DNA from: Mycolicibacterium bacteremicum
Lineage (GTDB): Bacteria > Actinomycetota > Actinomycetes > Mycobacteriales > Mycobacteriaceae
Assembly (NCBI RefSeq): GCF_002086115.1
Contig: NZ_MVHJ01000010.1
Coordinates: forward strand, 62,001 to 126,000
Direction: 5' to 3'
DNA length: 64,000 nucleotides
Shown: in pieces, positions 26,215-34,988 of the stretch
Position numbering within the stretch: the first letter of the stretch is position 1
Layout of the letters: every line of letters begins with the position of its first letter
Translations under genes and position numbers: made by a program
The notes under the pieces: model-generated
What the model saw: only the letters and a program-made list of their open reading frames with translations
Told to the model about the DNA's origin: nothing
Databases searched by the model: none

Positions 26215-27534
26215 TCAGACTCCTACCGTTTGCTTGCTGCGACGCGGCACCTTGCCCTTGTTGGCAGCGATATCGGCAGTCAGCGTCTCCGGGTTGGCCA
26301 CCTCCTGCTCGCGCTGGTCATCAGGAAGCTCGATGGCCCCGCCGAGCATCTTGATGGTCTTCATGGCCTTGGCCTCGTCGTCGTGCGGCAGCAGACGCGA
26401 GATGCGATCGGCCGCCGAGATGAACGGCTTGGCAACAGGCATGGCGAACCGCCACGGGGTCTTCTCCACACCGAGCATCTCGTTGACGTACTTGGGCTGC
26501 CAGTTCTGGATCAGGCCCCACGCCAAATGCGTACGGCGTTCAGTGGTCATGAACTTCGCGACTGCGGCGGGCAGGATCTCGGCATCGCCCGGCGGCTTCT
26601 CCGAGGCGTACTCGATGATGGTCTTGACGACCTCACGGCACAGATCATCGGCAGGCAACTCGACCAGCTTGTGGAACTTGACCTTCATGCGGGCGTCGTC
26701 GACGTTCGTGTGCAGGATCGACTCGGGAATACCGATCACCCAGCCGACGTAGCGGCTCAGCGCGAAGATGTCTTCTTCCTCCTGATCGCTGAGCCGGATG
26801 CCGGCTGCCCGGATACCGTCGACCAGGGTGACGCCGAACTGACCGGCCTGGGTGTTCATCGAATCCAGGTTGCTGATCGGCAAACCCCATGCCTCCCAGT
26901 CCCAGTGCGGCGAGTGGCTCAGCGTGTTGCGCACCGCCGCGTGAATCATGCGCACCTTGGCGGTCAGCCGGAATCCATCACCCTTGCGAGTCATCTGGCC
27001 CGGACCATAGGCGGACACCACGTAGCGGAAGCTCTCGGTGAGCCGGCCGCCCACCTCCTGCTGATCCTTGAGCCGGCCGCTGAACAACACCGGACGCGTG
27101 GAGCTGTACATCGAGAACCCTGCGCCGATCGAGCAGTAGGTCAACACCATCGGCGCCGCCGGACCGACCCGCCACACGGCGATGGCGCCTCGGTAGAGCT
27201 GATCCCAGTCCACCCAATCCGGGACGTGATCGAGTTGTTCGAACAGGCCGACCAGACCGTCAGATGGATCGTCGAGGGAATCGATGCCATGATCCAGCGC
27301 CTGCTCGAACATGCGCCAGCTCGCGTTCTTGGACTTGTCCTTGAAATCGAGGAAAGCCCGGTAGGCGTGGTCATCGCCGAGCAGTGCGTGGTCGGTCAAC
27401 CGCTCGGTGTAATCACGTCCGTAACGCGCCAAAGCGATCTCACGGTTGTTGATCCTGCCCAGGTCGATCCCTCGGGGCAAACCTTCGGGCACGTCGAGCG
27501 ATCCCTCGCGGTACACGGCCTGATCGGTCGTCAT
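26215..27534 (-). CDS. DUF2236 / rubber-oxygenase (Lcp)-like oxygenase
   Basis: 439 residues from ATG 27534, with GAGGAG five bases upstream. It belongs to the ER-bound oxygenase MpaB/rubber oxygenase domain family. Around residue 164 is GGRLTESFRYV, and RMIHAAVR places His198. The Arg164/His198 spacing equals that of latex-clearing protein of Streptomyces K30, where His198 is the heme ligand. No export signal is seen, unlike Lcp, so the substrate is likely intracellular. Heme-dependent oxidative cleavage or hydroxylation of a hydrophobic substrate is the family-level prediction. Divergent from the SDR-ferredoxin-MDR operon, with operator D between them. Confidence 0.82.
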   Translation of the reverse strand: MTTDQAVYREGSLDVPEGLPRGIDLGRINNREIALARYGRDYTERLTDHALLGDDHAYRAFLDFKDKSKNASWRMFEQALDHGIDSLDDPSDGLVGLFEQLDHVPDWVDWDQLYRGAIAVWRVGPAAPMVLTYCSIGAGFSMYSSTRPVLFSGRLKDQQEVGGRLTESFRYVVSAYGPGQMTRKGDGFRLTAKVRMIHAAVRNTLSHSPHWDWEAWGLPISNLDSMNTQAGQFGVTLVDGIRAAGIRLSDQEEEDIFALSRYVGWVIGIPESILHTNVDDARMKVKFHKLVELPADDLCREVVKTIIEYASEKPPGDAEILPAAVAKFMTTERRTHLAWGLIQNWQPKYVNEMLGVEKTPWRFAMPVAKPFISAADRISRLLPHDDEAKAMKTIKMLGGAIELPDDQREQEVANPETLTADIAANKGKVPRRSKQTVGV

Positions 27535-27667
27535 GACACTCCTCCTCATCTGTTCACGCAACAGCTGTCGCCGCTCCCGGCTCGACCTCAATTGGCCTGC
27601 GGTTCTGTCGCAGTGTGACCGACGCTACTGTGGCCCAAGCCATAAGTCAACGTGTCTGTTGTATCTG

Positions 27668-27685
27668 TATGAACACTCTGTATGC
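27668..27685 (+). promoter_or_regulatory. Operator-like motif, site D (DUF2236 / SDR-ferredoxin-MDR divergent promoter)
   Basis: TATGAACACTCTGTATGC; 15 of 18 positions match site G upstream of the BVMO. It lies 31 bases before the SDR start and 133 bases from the divergent DUF2236 start. Confidence 0.8.
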
Positions 27686-27716
27686 TTATCCGAAACGACC
27701 CGGAGCGAGGCAAAAC

Positions 27717-28562
27717 GTGACCCAATCAGACGCTGTCACCCCCCTGTTCGACGTCACCGGAAAGCGCGTCGTCATCACCGGCGGTACCCGTGGGATCGGC
27801 AGGATGATCGCCGCCGGATACGCAGCAGCCGGCGCAAAGGTCGTGATCTCCTCCCGCAACGGCGAATCCGCCGCCCAGGCCCAGGATGAGTTGCGTGCTG
27901 TCGGGGACATCACCGCCCTGGTGGGCGATGTCTCCTCCCCTGCCAACGCACGCGCCCTGTCCGCCGCGGCAACCGACGCCCTCGGCGCCGTCGATGTACT
28001 GGTGAACAACGCCGGCGTGACCTGGGGCGCACCACTGGAAGCGTTTCCCGAATCCGGCTGGGACAAGGTGATGCACACCAACGTCGAAGGTCTGTTCCAC
28101 TTCACGACGGCAGCGCTACCTGCCCTTCGTGCAGCCGTCGAGACCTCGGGCGACGCAAGCATCATCAACATCGGGTCGGCGGACGGCATCAACGTCCCCG
28201 CCATGGAGAGCTACAGCTACGGTGCCAGCAAGGCTGCGGTGCACCACCTGACCCGACATCTCGCGAAACGCCTCGCGCCCGAGGGGATCCGCGTCAACGC
28301 CATCGCACCCGGATTGTTCGAGAGCAAAATGACCAAATTCGTGGTCGAGGACCCCACTGCCAAGCAGGCAATCGACTCGACAATCCCGCTCGGGAGATTC
28401 GGCCAACCCGACGAGATCGCCGGGGTGGCGATTCTGCTCGGTTCGCGCGCGGGTCGTTACCTCACCGGCGCAGTCCTGCCGGTCGATGGCGGATTGGTCG
28501 GTTGCGGCCCGGCCGCGGGCCTTGCGGTGTCCGATGGCAAACTCGCGCCGGCGCGGGGATGA
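27717..28562 (+). CDS. Short-chain dehydrogenase/reductase
   Basis: 281 residues from GTG 27717, preferred because GGAGCGAGG lies just upstream; the longer frame to 27615 would run through operator D. TGGTRGIG, NNAGVTWG, NIGSADGINVPAMESYSYGASKAA (Ser, Tyr, Lys) and LPVDGGLVGCGP mark a classical SDR of the gluconate-5-dehydrogenase-like group, with a C-terminal tail of about 20 extra residues. First gene of a three-gene operon with a ferredoxin (four bases on) and an MDR reductase. Confidence 0.88.
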   Translation: MTQSDAVTPLFDVTGKRVVITGGTRGIGRMIAAGYAAAGAKVVISSRNGESAAQAQDELRAVGDITALVGDVSSPANARALSAAATDALGAVDVLVNNAGVTWGAPLEAFPESGWDKVMHTNVEGLFHFTTAALPALRAAVETSGDASIINIGSADGINVPAMESYSYGASKAAVHHLTRHLAKRLAPEGIRVNAIAPGLFESKMTKFVVEDPTAKQAIDSTIPLGRFGQPDEIAGVAILLGSRAGRYLTGAVLPVDGGLVGCGPAAGLAVSDGKLAPARG

Positions 28563-28566
28563 GCCG

Positions 28567-28752
28567 ATGCAGGTGAGCGTCGACCGGGATCGTTGCACCG
28601 CCATCGGCATGTGTGAATCCCATGCTCCGGATATCTTCGTCATCAACGATGACGATGAACTCGACGTGGCCGATGAGATCCCGGCCGCGCGTGAATCCAG
28701 TGTCCGACGCGCCGTATCGTCCTGCCCCGTAAACGCCTTGAGGTTGACATGA
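28567..28752 (+). CDS. [3Fe-4S] ferredoxin
   Basis: 61 residues from ATG 28567. Cysteines lie in CTAIGMCESHAPDIF and SSCPVNAL. The pattern C-x5-C...CP, with the second Cys of the usual 4Fe-4S motif missing, is that of small [3Fe-4S] ferredoxins that feed cytochromes P450. No P450 is adjacent; the nearest in the window is at 61.8 kb. Its partner may be an unlinked P450 or another oxygenase of the cluster. Overlaps the MDR gene start by ATGA. Confidence 0.88.
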   Translation: MQVSVDRDRCTAIGMCESHAPDIFVINDDDELDVADEIPAARESSVRRAVSSCPVNALRLT

Positions 28753-29699
28753 CACAAACCACCGCAGTCCTCATCCCGCAGTTCGGCACACCGGACGTTC
28801 TCCAGGCGGGGTCGGTCGACGTCCGACCACCACGGGCGGGCGAAGTCCGTATCGCCGTCCAAGCCGCGGCCGTCAATCCGACCGACATCGCCACCCGCAG
28901 CGGTCTGGTGGCGGCGGCCTACGCCGACTTCACACCGCCCTACATCGCGGGGATGGATGCAGCCGGGACCGTCGAATCGATCGGCGACGGTGTCACGCGT
29001 TTATCCCCAGGCGATCCTGTGATGGCGATCGTGATGCCACGTCGCCCCGAGGGTGGCGCGCACTCCGCACTTATCGTCGTGCCGGAGGCCGCGGTTGCCC
29101 CCATTCCCGACGGTCTGTCGGTCGAGCAGGCTGCGATGCTGCCGATGAACGGTCTCACCGCCCTGGAAGCTCTCAGTTGTCTGGATCTCGCGCCCGGATC
29201 AACGCTGGGTATCACCGGCGGCGCCGGGTATTTATCGGCCTTCGTCACGGTGCTGGCCAAGCGGGCCGGAATCACTGTCATCGCCGACGGCCGCCCCGAC
29301 GACCGGGACACGCTGCTACGACGCGGTGTCGATGTCGTCGTGGAGCGGGGCTCCGGTCTCGCGCAACGGTTTTACGCTGCAACCGGGAGCGGTCTGGACG
29401 CGGTGCTGGACACCGCGCTGCTCGGCGCCGATCTGTTCGACGCCATTCGAGATAACGGCCGCTTTGCCACGGTGCGTACATTCGACGATGTTGCGCCGCG
29501 GGGCATCAGCGTGCGACCCGTTTGGGTTCGTGAGCGCCTCCTTGACACCGCCGGCCTATTGGAACTGAGCGCGCTGGCCACCGAGGGGGCTTTCGACTTC
29601 CTGGATGTGACCGGACGCTACGGACCGGACCGGGCGGCGGACGCCCACCGCGCCGTCGAGGCGGGCGGGCTGCGTGGGCGGCCGCTGATCGTGTTCTGA
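28749..29699 (+). CDS. Zinc-independent MDR-family quinone oxidoreductase-like protein
   Basis: 316 residues. The N-terminal GroES-like domain has VQAAAVNPTDIATRSG and PYIAGMDAAGTVESIGDGVTRLSPGDPVMAIV. The Rossmann half has GITGGAGYLSAFVTVLAKRAG and VWVRERL. No structural or catalytic zinc ligands are visible, so it is a QOR-type NADPH-dependent enone/quinone reductase. It is coupled to the ferredoxin gene by ATGA overlap. A 2-enoyl or enone reduction step in the catabolic route is the natural inference. It converges with the last gene of the mce operon. Confidence 0.85.
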   Translation: MTQTTAVLIPQFGTPDVLQAGSVDVRPPRAGEVRIAVQAAAVNPTDIATRSGLVAAAYADFTPPYIAGMDAAGTVESIGDGVTRLSPGDPVMAIVMPRRPEGGAHSALIVVPEAAVAPIPDGLSVEQAAMLPMNGLTALEALSCLDLAPGSTLGITGGAGYLSAFVTVLAKRAGITVIADGRPDDRDTLLRRGVDVVVERGSGLAQRFYAATGSGLDAVLDTALLGADLFDAIRDNGRFATVRTFDDVAPRGISVRPVWVRERLLDTAGLLELSALATEGAFDFLDVTGRYGPDRAADAHRAVEAGGLRGRPLIVF

Positions 29700-29712
29700 C
29701 TGATCGCCGCAC

Positions 29713-30111
29713 TCAGGTGATGCGCGGGGTACTTCCGTAGCACGCGGCATTGCCGATGTCGAGGGTGTTCTGACAGATCAGTGTGTTGTTGACATACACC
29801 CGCACCGACACCCACCGCGCCGGACCGCGGGTGAAACGCCAGTCGGCACGCACCTGGCTACCGTTCGGTGGTGGCCCCAGTGCGTCGTGTACCGGCACGG
29901 TGAAGCGCCACGGTAGAGCCACATTGGGGGCGAAGACCCGACCCGTTTCGGTGACGTATTCGATATTCGCCGCGCGCACCACCGGCGAGACCACCTCGTA
30001 GGTGACGACATCCGCGGGTGCGGCCGTGTCCTCGGCCAGCGCCGCGGGCGCCGAAATCGTCAGCGGCAGCGCCGCTGCCGCGCAGATCCCGAGTGTGACG
30101 AGCCTGTTCAC
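29713..30111 (-). CDS. Exported Mce-operon accessory protein (Rv1974-like)
   Basis: 132 residues, GTG 30111 with AGGAGAG five bases upstream. The signal peptide VNRLVTLGICAAAALPLTISAPAALAED is followed by a beta-rich domain (YEVVSPVVRAANIEYVT, LPWRFTVPVHDALGPPP, WVSVRVYVNNTLICQN) with a Cys pair likely to form a disulfide. This fold pattern resembles the MmpS-type extracytoplasmic domain. Position at the end of an mce operon parallels the small exported genes after M. tuberculosis mce3. Exact function unknown. Confidence 0.75.
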   Translation of the reverse strand: MNRLVTLGICAAAALPLTISAPAALAEDTAAPADVVTYEVVSPVVRAANIEYVTETGRVFAPNVALPWRFTVPVHDALGPPPNGSQVRADWRFTRGPARWVSVRVYVNNTLICQNTLDIGNAACYGSTPRIT

Positions 30112-30131
30112 GAAGCTCTCCTGTCTGACGG

Positions 30132-30617
30132 TCACGGGCCGGCCAGCACGGCGACCACCATGCTGTATCCGGTGGATTCCGAATAGATGCTGCTGGTACC
30201 GAAGTCGGTGTAGGAGCAGTCGGGCAGGGTGGTGAACCCCTGCACAATGGCGCCCTTGATCTCCATTCCGGCGGTCTGCGAAGCACCCTGCAGCAGGGTT
30301 GCGCGACCGGCCGGACTGCCGAGGTCTTTCAGGATCGGCAGCGGCTGCGGCGCGGTGTCCGCCGGAATCACCGCCGAGGTCGTGTCGAAATAGGAAACGG
30401 TCGAACGGTTCACGATATCGGCGGCTCGCTCCAGGATCGGGTCGTACCGCAGCGGCTCGCAACCGGATGCGCTGCGCGCCGCGATGACTGCGGTGGTAAA
30501 TGCGGAAGCGGGGTCGGCCGCCGCGGCCGGCGCCACTCCCATACCGGCCCATGCCGCCACCGCCAGCAGGACGCCCGCTCTTCGGGCCCGCCGGGTGCCG
30601 ACGAAGTGATGTGCCAT
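30132..30617 (-). CDS. Exported Mce-operon accessory protein (Rv1975-like)
   Basis: 161 residues from ATG 30617 with AGGAAG upstream. The N-terminal signal sequence (RRARRAGVLLAVAAWAGMGVAPAAAADP) precedes a domain with CEPLRYDPILERAADIVNRSTVSYFD, which recalls the CAP/SCP-like helix found in secreted actinobacterial proteins, and two Cys probably bonded. It lies 20 bases before the next gene in the operon. Probably cell-wall located; role in Mce-dependent lipid transport is inferred from position. Confidence 0.74.
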   Translation of the reverse strand: MAHHFVGTRRARRAGVLLAVAAWAGMGVAPAAAADPASAFTTAVIAARSASGCEPLRYDPILERAADIVNRSTVSYFDTTSAVIPADTAPQPLPILKDLGSPAGRATLLQGASQTAGMEIKGAIVQGFTTLPDCSYTDFGTSSIYSESTGYSMVVAVLAGP

Positions 30618-30651
30618 GTGAATGAGACTTCCTGTGCTGATGCCGAGTTGC

Positions 30652-31236
30652 TCAGCCGCAAACATGCGAGCGCTCGATCTTGCTACCGAATCGTTGTGCG
30701 TGCTGGAATGACGGCCCGACGAACCAGGTTGGCTGGCGGGCCTTGATTCCGTTGCCGACATTCGACAGCTGTTCCCAGAGCCGATAGAAGCTCTCCCCTT
30801 GGTATAGCGGAAAGAAAATATCGCCGGCATGATTCTGGTCCCTGGTCAGTGCTTGGACCCGCGGTGTCAGGAAGGCGATCGACTTGTCGATATTGGCGGT
30901 CACCGCGTTGGCGAACTCGGATACGCCCGGCGCGTCGAACTTACCGTTGTTACGTATGACCAGGTTGTTCAGATTCTCGATCTGGATCTTGAGCTCGCGG
31001 TACTGCGGAAACCACTGGCACATCTCCCGTTGGGCATTGACATCGGCTTCGGTGACGTGGTTGCGCAACTTGTCGAAAGGAAAGGGGAACTGCGGCTGCC
31101 AAACGCTTTCGGTCGGCACGACGTCGGGTAGCGGTGGCGGAGGGGCATCGTTGTAGCGGGGCGGGTCCGCCGCTGCGGCGGGTGCAGTCAGCACCGCGCA
31201 TGCTACGAGTGTTGCCACACAGACTGGTAGACGCAT
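30652..31236 (-). CDS. Exported Mce-operon accessory protein
   Basis: 194 residues from ATG 31236. The signal peptide MRLPVCVATLVACAVLTAPAAAAD precedes a proline-rich linker (APPPPLPDVVPTES) and a helical domain (FDKLRNHVTEADVNAQREMCQWFPQYRELKIQIENLNNLVIR), with further Cys at the C-terminus (SHVCG). No enzymatic motif. Fifteen bases after the Mce-associated membrane protein, so it is part of the same operon. Confidence 0.74.
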   Translation of the reverse strand: MRLPVCVATLVACAVLTAPAAAADPPRYNDAPPPPLPDVVPTESVWQPQFPFPFDKLRNHVTEADVNAQREMCQWFPQYRELKIQIENLNNLVIRNNGKFDAPGVSEFANAVTANIDKSIAFLTPRVQALTRDQNHAGDIFFPLYQGESFYRLWEQLSNVGNGIKARQPTWFVGPSFQHAQRFGSKIERSHVCG

Positions 31237-31250
31237 GAGTATTCCGTCAC

Positions 31251-31889
31251 TCAGTTCTGTCCGAGCACGGCGTCGATTCCGCCGACATCGCTGATCTGCC
31301 AACCGTTGTTGCTGTCGATCGTGATCCCGTACGTGGCGGTGGACTGCATGCCTTCCGGCGACTGCGCGGTCTTGGTCAGCACGCTGACAAAGGTGTCCAC
31401 GACATAGATCCCGGCCGCATCGGAGCGCACGGCAGCGGCCAGCGGACGCGCCGTGGAGTCCCACTGCAGCGGCGCGAGCACCTGCTCCATATCGGTGGAG
31501 GCCCGGCCCAGCTTTTCCTTGAGCTCCGGGGTGGTGTTGTCGACCAGCTTCACCTTCCAGGCACCGAAATCTCGAAAGTTCATCTGTGCGGCGTTGACCG
31601 CGTAGGTCAATGCAATTTCCTCGGCTCGCTGCTCGTTGGCCGCGGCCGTCTCCTGCGCGTCGATCTTGCCGGCGGCGCCCACATACAGCCACGCCAGCAC
31701 CCCGATCGCGGCGGCCATGACCACGATCACCGCAAAGAACACCAGACTGCGCACTGTAATCGAAAGCCGCTTGACCGCTTTTGATTCCGCCGAGGCAGCC
31801 CCTGTACTCGTCGACAGACCGGACTCCTGACCGGCAACATCCTCGTTGCGATTGTCCGGGGCGTCGATTTCCAGGACTGATTTGCTCAT
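31251..31889 (-). CDS. Mce-associated membrane protein (Rv1972-like)
   Basis: 212 residues. About 55 N-terminal polar residues precede one transmembrane helix (LVFFAVIVVMAAAIGVLAWLY). The rest is an NTF2-like periplasmic domain with AANEQRAEEIALTYAVNAAQMNFRDFGAWKVKLVD and a C-terminal NGWQISDVGGIDAVL. This is the standard layout of Mce-associated (Mas) proteins found just after mceF and thought to stabilise the Mce complex. AGGAAG lies directly upstream of the ATG; 17 bases separate it from mceF. Confidence 0.88.
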   Translation of the reverse strand: MSKSVLEIDAPDNRNEDVAGQESGLSTSTGAASAESKAVKRLSITVRSLVFFAVIVVMAAAIGVLAWLYVGAAGKIDAQETAAANEQRAEEIALTYAVNAAQMNFRDFGAWKVKLVDNTTPELKEKLGRASTDMEQVLAPLQWDSTARPLAAAVRSDAAGIYVVDTFVSVLTKTAQSPEGMQSTATYGITIDSNNGWQISDVGGIDAVLGQN

Positions 31890-31906
31890 CTTCCTGACCT
31901 TCCTAT

Positions 31907-32872
31907 CTAGGGCTTGGGGGCTTCAGGGATGGTGACGTGCAACTGGATGGCACCATCAGCGGGAATGTTCCTCAGCATGTTGTCCAGGATGCGCCCGGAG
32001 TCGAAGTTCATCAGCGAACCCCCGATGCCTTTGAAGTGCGGCAGCAACGCCTCGGTGAGCACCTTGACATCGGGCGCGCGGTCATCGAGGAACTGCTGTA
32101 TCCGGGCCAGGAATTTGCCGAAGTCCTCCATATTGCTGGGGTTGTTCCACGCCACCGTGGTGAGGAACGAGCGAAAGATGTTGCCGGCGTTGAGACCGGT
32201 CTGACCGACCATGGGCCCGAGATCCGCCAGCACCGGCCCGACCCAGTCGGCGTTCTGCAGCAGCGTCTGGAAGTTCGCCAAGGTCTGCCGACCTTGGCCC
32301 TGCATGCCCTCGACCGTGGTGCGCAGCAATTCGCTGGTCCTGGCCAGGTTCGGTAGCACTTCTTGCGGGTCGGGCAGGCCGGCATCCGCCTCGTTCACAA
32401 TCCGTTTGAGCTGCTCGGGATCGGATTGGTTCAGGACGCGGACAACACTGGTTGCCAGTTCGGAGATCGAGGGCGGCACGGTGACGGCCTCGGCGACGAT
32501 GTGCTGACCGTCCTGTAAGACCGGTCCATCGAGGGTCCGGGGCGCCAACCCGACGAAGGCCTCGCCCAGTGCGGACAGGTTTTCCAGACGGACATCGGTG
32601 TCGACCGGGATCTCATGGTCACCGTTGACGTAGAAGTCAATGGTCGCGTCATCGAGTCGCGACCGGATGCCGGTGACCTCGCCGACCCGGACACCGCGCA
32701 ACAGCACGCTGGATCCGACCACGAGACCCTTGATATCGGGTACATCCATCGAGTAGGACGCGCGGTTGTCCGGCGGTTTGGCCTGGAGACCGAAGGAACT
32801 TATGTACACCAGCGACAGCACGATGATCAGACCGAATGCACCGAACGACAGCAGGATCTTCATGGCTCTCAT
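31907..32872 (-). CDS. mceF: MCE-family protein MceF
   Basis: 321 residues from ATG 32872, which overlaps the mceE stop. One N-terminal membrane anchor (ILLSFGAFGLIIVLSLVYISSF), the MlaD/MCE domain (VPDIKGLVVGSSVLLRGVRVGEVTGIRSR...NGDHEIPVDTDVRLENLSALGEAFVGLAP), then a long helical C-terminal part. It is the last of the six Mce subunits that form the lipid-conducting tube between plasma membrane and outer layers. Confidence 0.92.
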   Translation of the reverse strand: MRAMKILLSFGAFGLIIVLSLVYISSFGLQAKPPDNRASYSMDVPDIKGLVVGSSVLLRGVRVGEVTGIRSRLDDATIDFYVNGDHEIPVDTDVRLENLSALGEAFVGLAPRTLDGPVLQDGQHIVAEAVTVPPSISELATSVVRVLNQSDPEQLKRIVNEADAGLPDPQEVLPNLARTSELLRTTVEGMQGQGRQTLANFQTLLQNADWVGPVLADLGPMVGQTGLNAGNIFRSFLTTVAWNNPSNMEDFGKFLARIQQFLDDRAPDVKVLTEALLPHFKGIGGSLMNFDSGRILDNMLRNIPADGAIQLHVTIPEAPKP

Positions 32873-33873
32873 GGCATCGCCCCCAGAATCCGGAGCACGT
32901 CGGCCACGTTGGGCAGCAGTTCCCTGCCGTCCGGTGCGGTGATGGACGTGATGTTGATCGCGGGGTACTTGTCCGCCGGCATGAAGTACTCGGTCATCAG
33001 GGTCTGCCACTTCGGATATTCGTCCTCGATGGCCCACTTGCTCTGCTGCACGGCACCCATGGCGTCGGCCAACGAGTTCAGCATCGGAGTCAGCCAATAG
33101 CCACCGCTGTAGATGCTGCCGATCGAAGGCACCAGCGTGCCGATGTAGCTGGAGGTCTCGGTGGCCCGGTCGAAGCCGAGCATGCCGGTGTCGGAGAACC
33201 AGAATCGGTAGTTGGGCCGGTTGGCGGACAGGACCGCACCCGTTTGAGAGGCACCGTGGAGCAATTGGTCGACGGTGTCGATGTTGTCACCCAGATCGGC
33301 CAGGTCTTCCGCCACCCTGGACACCATGGCGCGCAACTCATCCGAGCGCTCCGGTGTGACCCGGTTCAACCCCATGATGCTGGTCTGGATGCGCTGGATC
33401 GAACCACTGCCGACGAAGTTGGCCAGGTTCGCCAACGTGTCCTCCAGCTGCGGGGGCGAGATGGTCTGGGCGAGAGGAATCCGCCCGTCCGGCGGGATCG
33501 GCACGTCCGGTGCGGTATCGGCCGCCGGCCGTTCCAGGGCCAGGTAAGTGTCACCAAGGACGGTCGCCTGCTGCAGTGTTGCCCGCGTATTCGCCGGGAC
33601 CGCCACCACCGAATCGATCCGGGCCGTCACGTCGACCCTGTCCTGCTCGACGCTCACCCCGGTCACCACGCCCACCGGGGTGCCGTCCAGGACGACCTTT
33701 GCGCGGTCGGGCAGGTTCAGCACGTTGGAGAACTCCAACGTCATATCGTACCCGTCACGGTACTGATTGCCGGGCTGCGGAAGGGAATTCACCGACAGCG
33801 AAGTGCACCCGGATAACAGGACGGCCACCGAACCGGCAGCGACAGCCGCGGCCATCGACCTGCGGATGATCAT
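32869..33873 (-). CDS. mceE: MCE-family lipoprotein MceE
   Basis: 334 residues. The signal peptide ends in the lipobox LLSGC, which is diagnostic for the E subunit (LprK/LprM type) of mycobacterial mce operons. The MCE domain follows with LEFSNVLNLPDRAKVVLDGTPVGVVTGVSVEQDRVDVTARIDS, then the helical C-terminal part. Lipid-anchored on the outer face of the membrane. ATGA overlaps join it to mceD and mceF. Confidence 0.93.
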   Translation of the reverse strand: MIIRRSMAAAVAAGSVAVLLSGCTSLSVNSLPQPGNQYRDGYDMTLEFSNVLNLPDRAKVVLDGTPVGVVTGVSVEQDRVDVTARIDSVVAVPANTRATLQQATVLGDTYLALERPAADTAPDVPIPPDGRIPLAQTISPPQLEDTLANLANFVGSGSIQRIQTSIMGLNRVTPERSDELRAMVSRVAEDLADLGDNIDTVDQLLHGASQTGAVLSANRPNYRFWFSDTGMLGFDRATETSSYIGTLVPSIGSIYSGGYWLTPMLNSLADAMGAVQQSKWAIEDEYPKWQTLMTEYFMPADKYPAINITSITAPDGRELLPNVADVLRILGAMP

Positions 33874-34988
33874 TTGCGGGCCGCCTCAGTGAGGGCGTAC
33901 TGCAGTAATGCCACATCGACGGCGTACGGAACGCCGTTGATATCGGCGCAACTTCCTGGTGTCGACGCGTTCATGAAGCCGCACATGGCCAACCCGTTGT
34001 GGGTCGGCACCCGGAACATCGGAGGCCGATAGGCGATGTTGAAGGTGTGGAACTGGCGGTTGTTGAAGTGGTTGGCAAAGGTGTTGATCCACCACGGGAC
34101 CGGGGTGAACAGATCCGAGATGGCATTGGCATGCGGAGTGGTCTTCCTGATGAGGGCGCTCAACGTATCGAGCGTGATCTGGGTTTCGTCGCCCATTCGG
34201 GTTTCCAAGACGGCGACCACTTCACTCAGCGGCCCGAAGTTGCTCATCTCATGGAATCCGCCCATGCGCGCACCACCGTCGAGGGCAATCGCCAGATCCG
34301 GTGTGGTCTGCTGGGCGTCGAGCATGATCTGCTTGATCGGGTCACGAAGGTCGGTCAACGTGGTCGTGAGATCGGCGAGGTTACGGGTGATCGATCCCAG
34401 ATCACCGATCGCCTGATCGGGGCTGTCCAACAGCGCCGATGACGAGCGCAGCAGCGCTGCGGCGCCGGCACCGTTGTTCTGTGCCAGCCGGTCGATACCG
34501 CCGATGGTGTCGGCGATGTTCGTCGAACCGTCGGCGTTGATGGCGTCGAGGAATTCGTCGGCGGAGCCGATGACTTGCGAGATCGTCTTGGGCGAGAACG
34601 ACCGGTCCAGCGGGACACAGGCGCCGGCGGTAAATTGCGGTCCGCCGGTATAGTTTCCGACGAGTTCCACTGCGCGGTCGGCCACGATCGATGGTGATCG
34701 GATTACGGCCCGGACATCCTCGGGCAGTTGCCGATCCGTGGTCAGCGTGAAGTCGACGCGGACCGCCGTGCCCTTCGGTTCGATCGACGTGATCTTGCCG
34801 ATCTCGTACCCCATCTGGGTCACCGGATTGCCCACGTACAAACCGATGGCGTCGGGCATCATCGCGCAGCGGGTCGGCGCCGAGGCGGTGGCCTGTGCGC
34901 CGCAAGCGGACGCCGAGGCGATGACGGTACCGAGCGCCAATGTGGTGGCCAGTGCGCGGACCGGGCGGTTGCGGTGTGTTGTGTTCAT
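33870..34988 (-). CDS. mceD: MCE-family protein MceD
   Basis: 372 residues from ATG 34988, which overlaps the mceC stop by ATGA; the longer frame to 34994 is less likely. The N-terminal hydrophobic segment ends ASACGAQ, a weak lipobox. The MCE domain covers CAMMPDAIGLYVGNPVTQMGYEIGKITSIEPKGTAVRVDFTL, then a long helical part and a C-terminal Cys-containing region (MCGFMNASTPGSC). Fourth subunit of the Mce complex. Confidence 0.9.
   Translation of the reverse strand: MNTTHRNRPVRALATTLALGTVIASASACGAQATASAPTRCAMMPDAIGLYVGNPVTQMGYEIGKITSIEPKGTAVRVDFTLTTDRQLPEDVRAVIRSPSIVADRAVELVGNYTGGPQFTAGACVPLDRSFSPKTISQVIGSADEFLDAINADGSTNIADTIGGIDRLAQNNGAGAAALLRSSSALLDSPDQAIGDLGSITRNLADLTTTLTDLRDPIKQIMLDAQQTTPDLAIALDGGARMGGFHEMSNFGPLSEVVAVLETRMGDETQITLDTLSALIRKTTPHANAISDLFTPVPWWINTFANHFNNRQFHTFNIAYRPPMFRVPTHNGLAMCGFMNASTPGSCADINGVPYAVDVALLQYALTEAARK

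Noticed and set aside
26215..27534. Assignment as a true latex-clearing protein
   Set aside because: No export signal, and DUF2236 proteins are numerous in mycobacteria with other or unknown functions.
27620..27700. KstR-type cholesterol operator near the SDR-ferredoxin promoter
   Set aside because: The sequence lacks the AAC-x2-GTT core; it matches the other nine sites of this locus instead.
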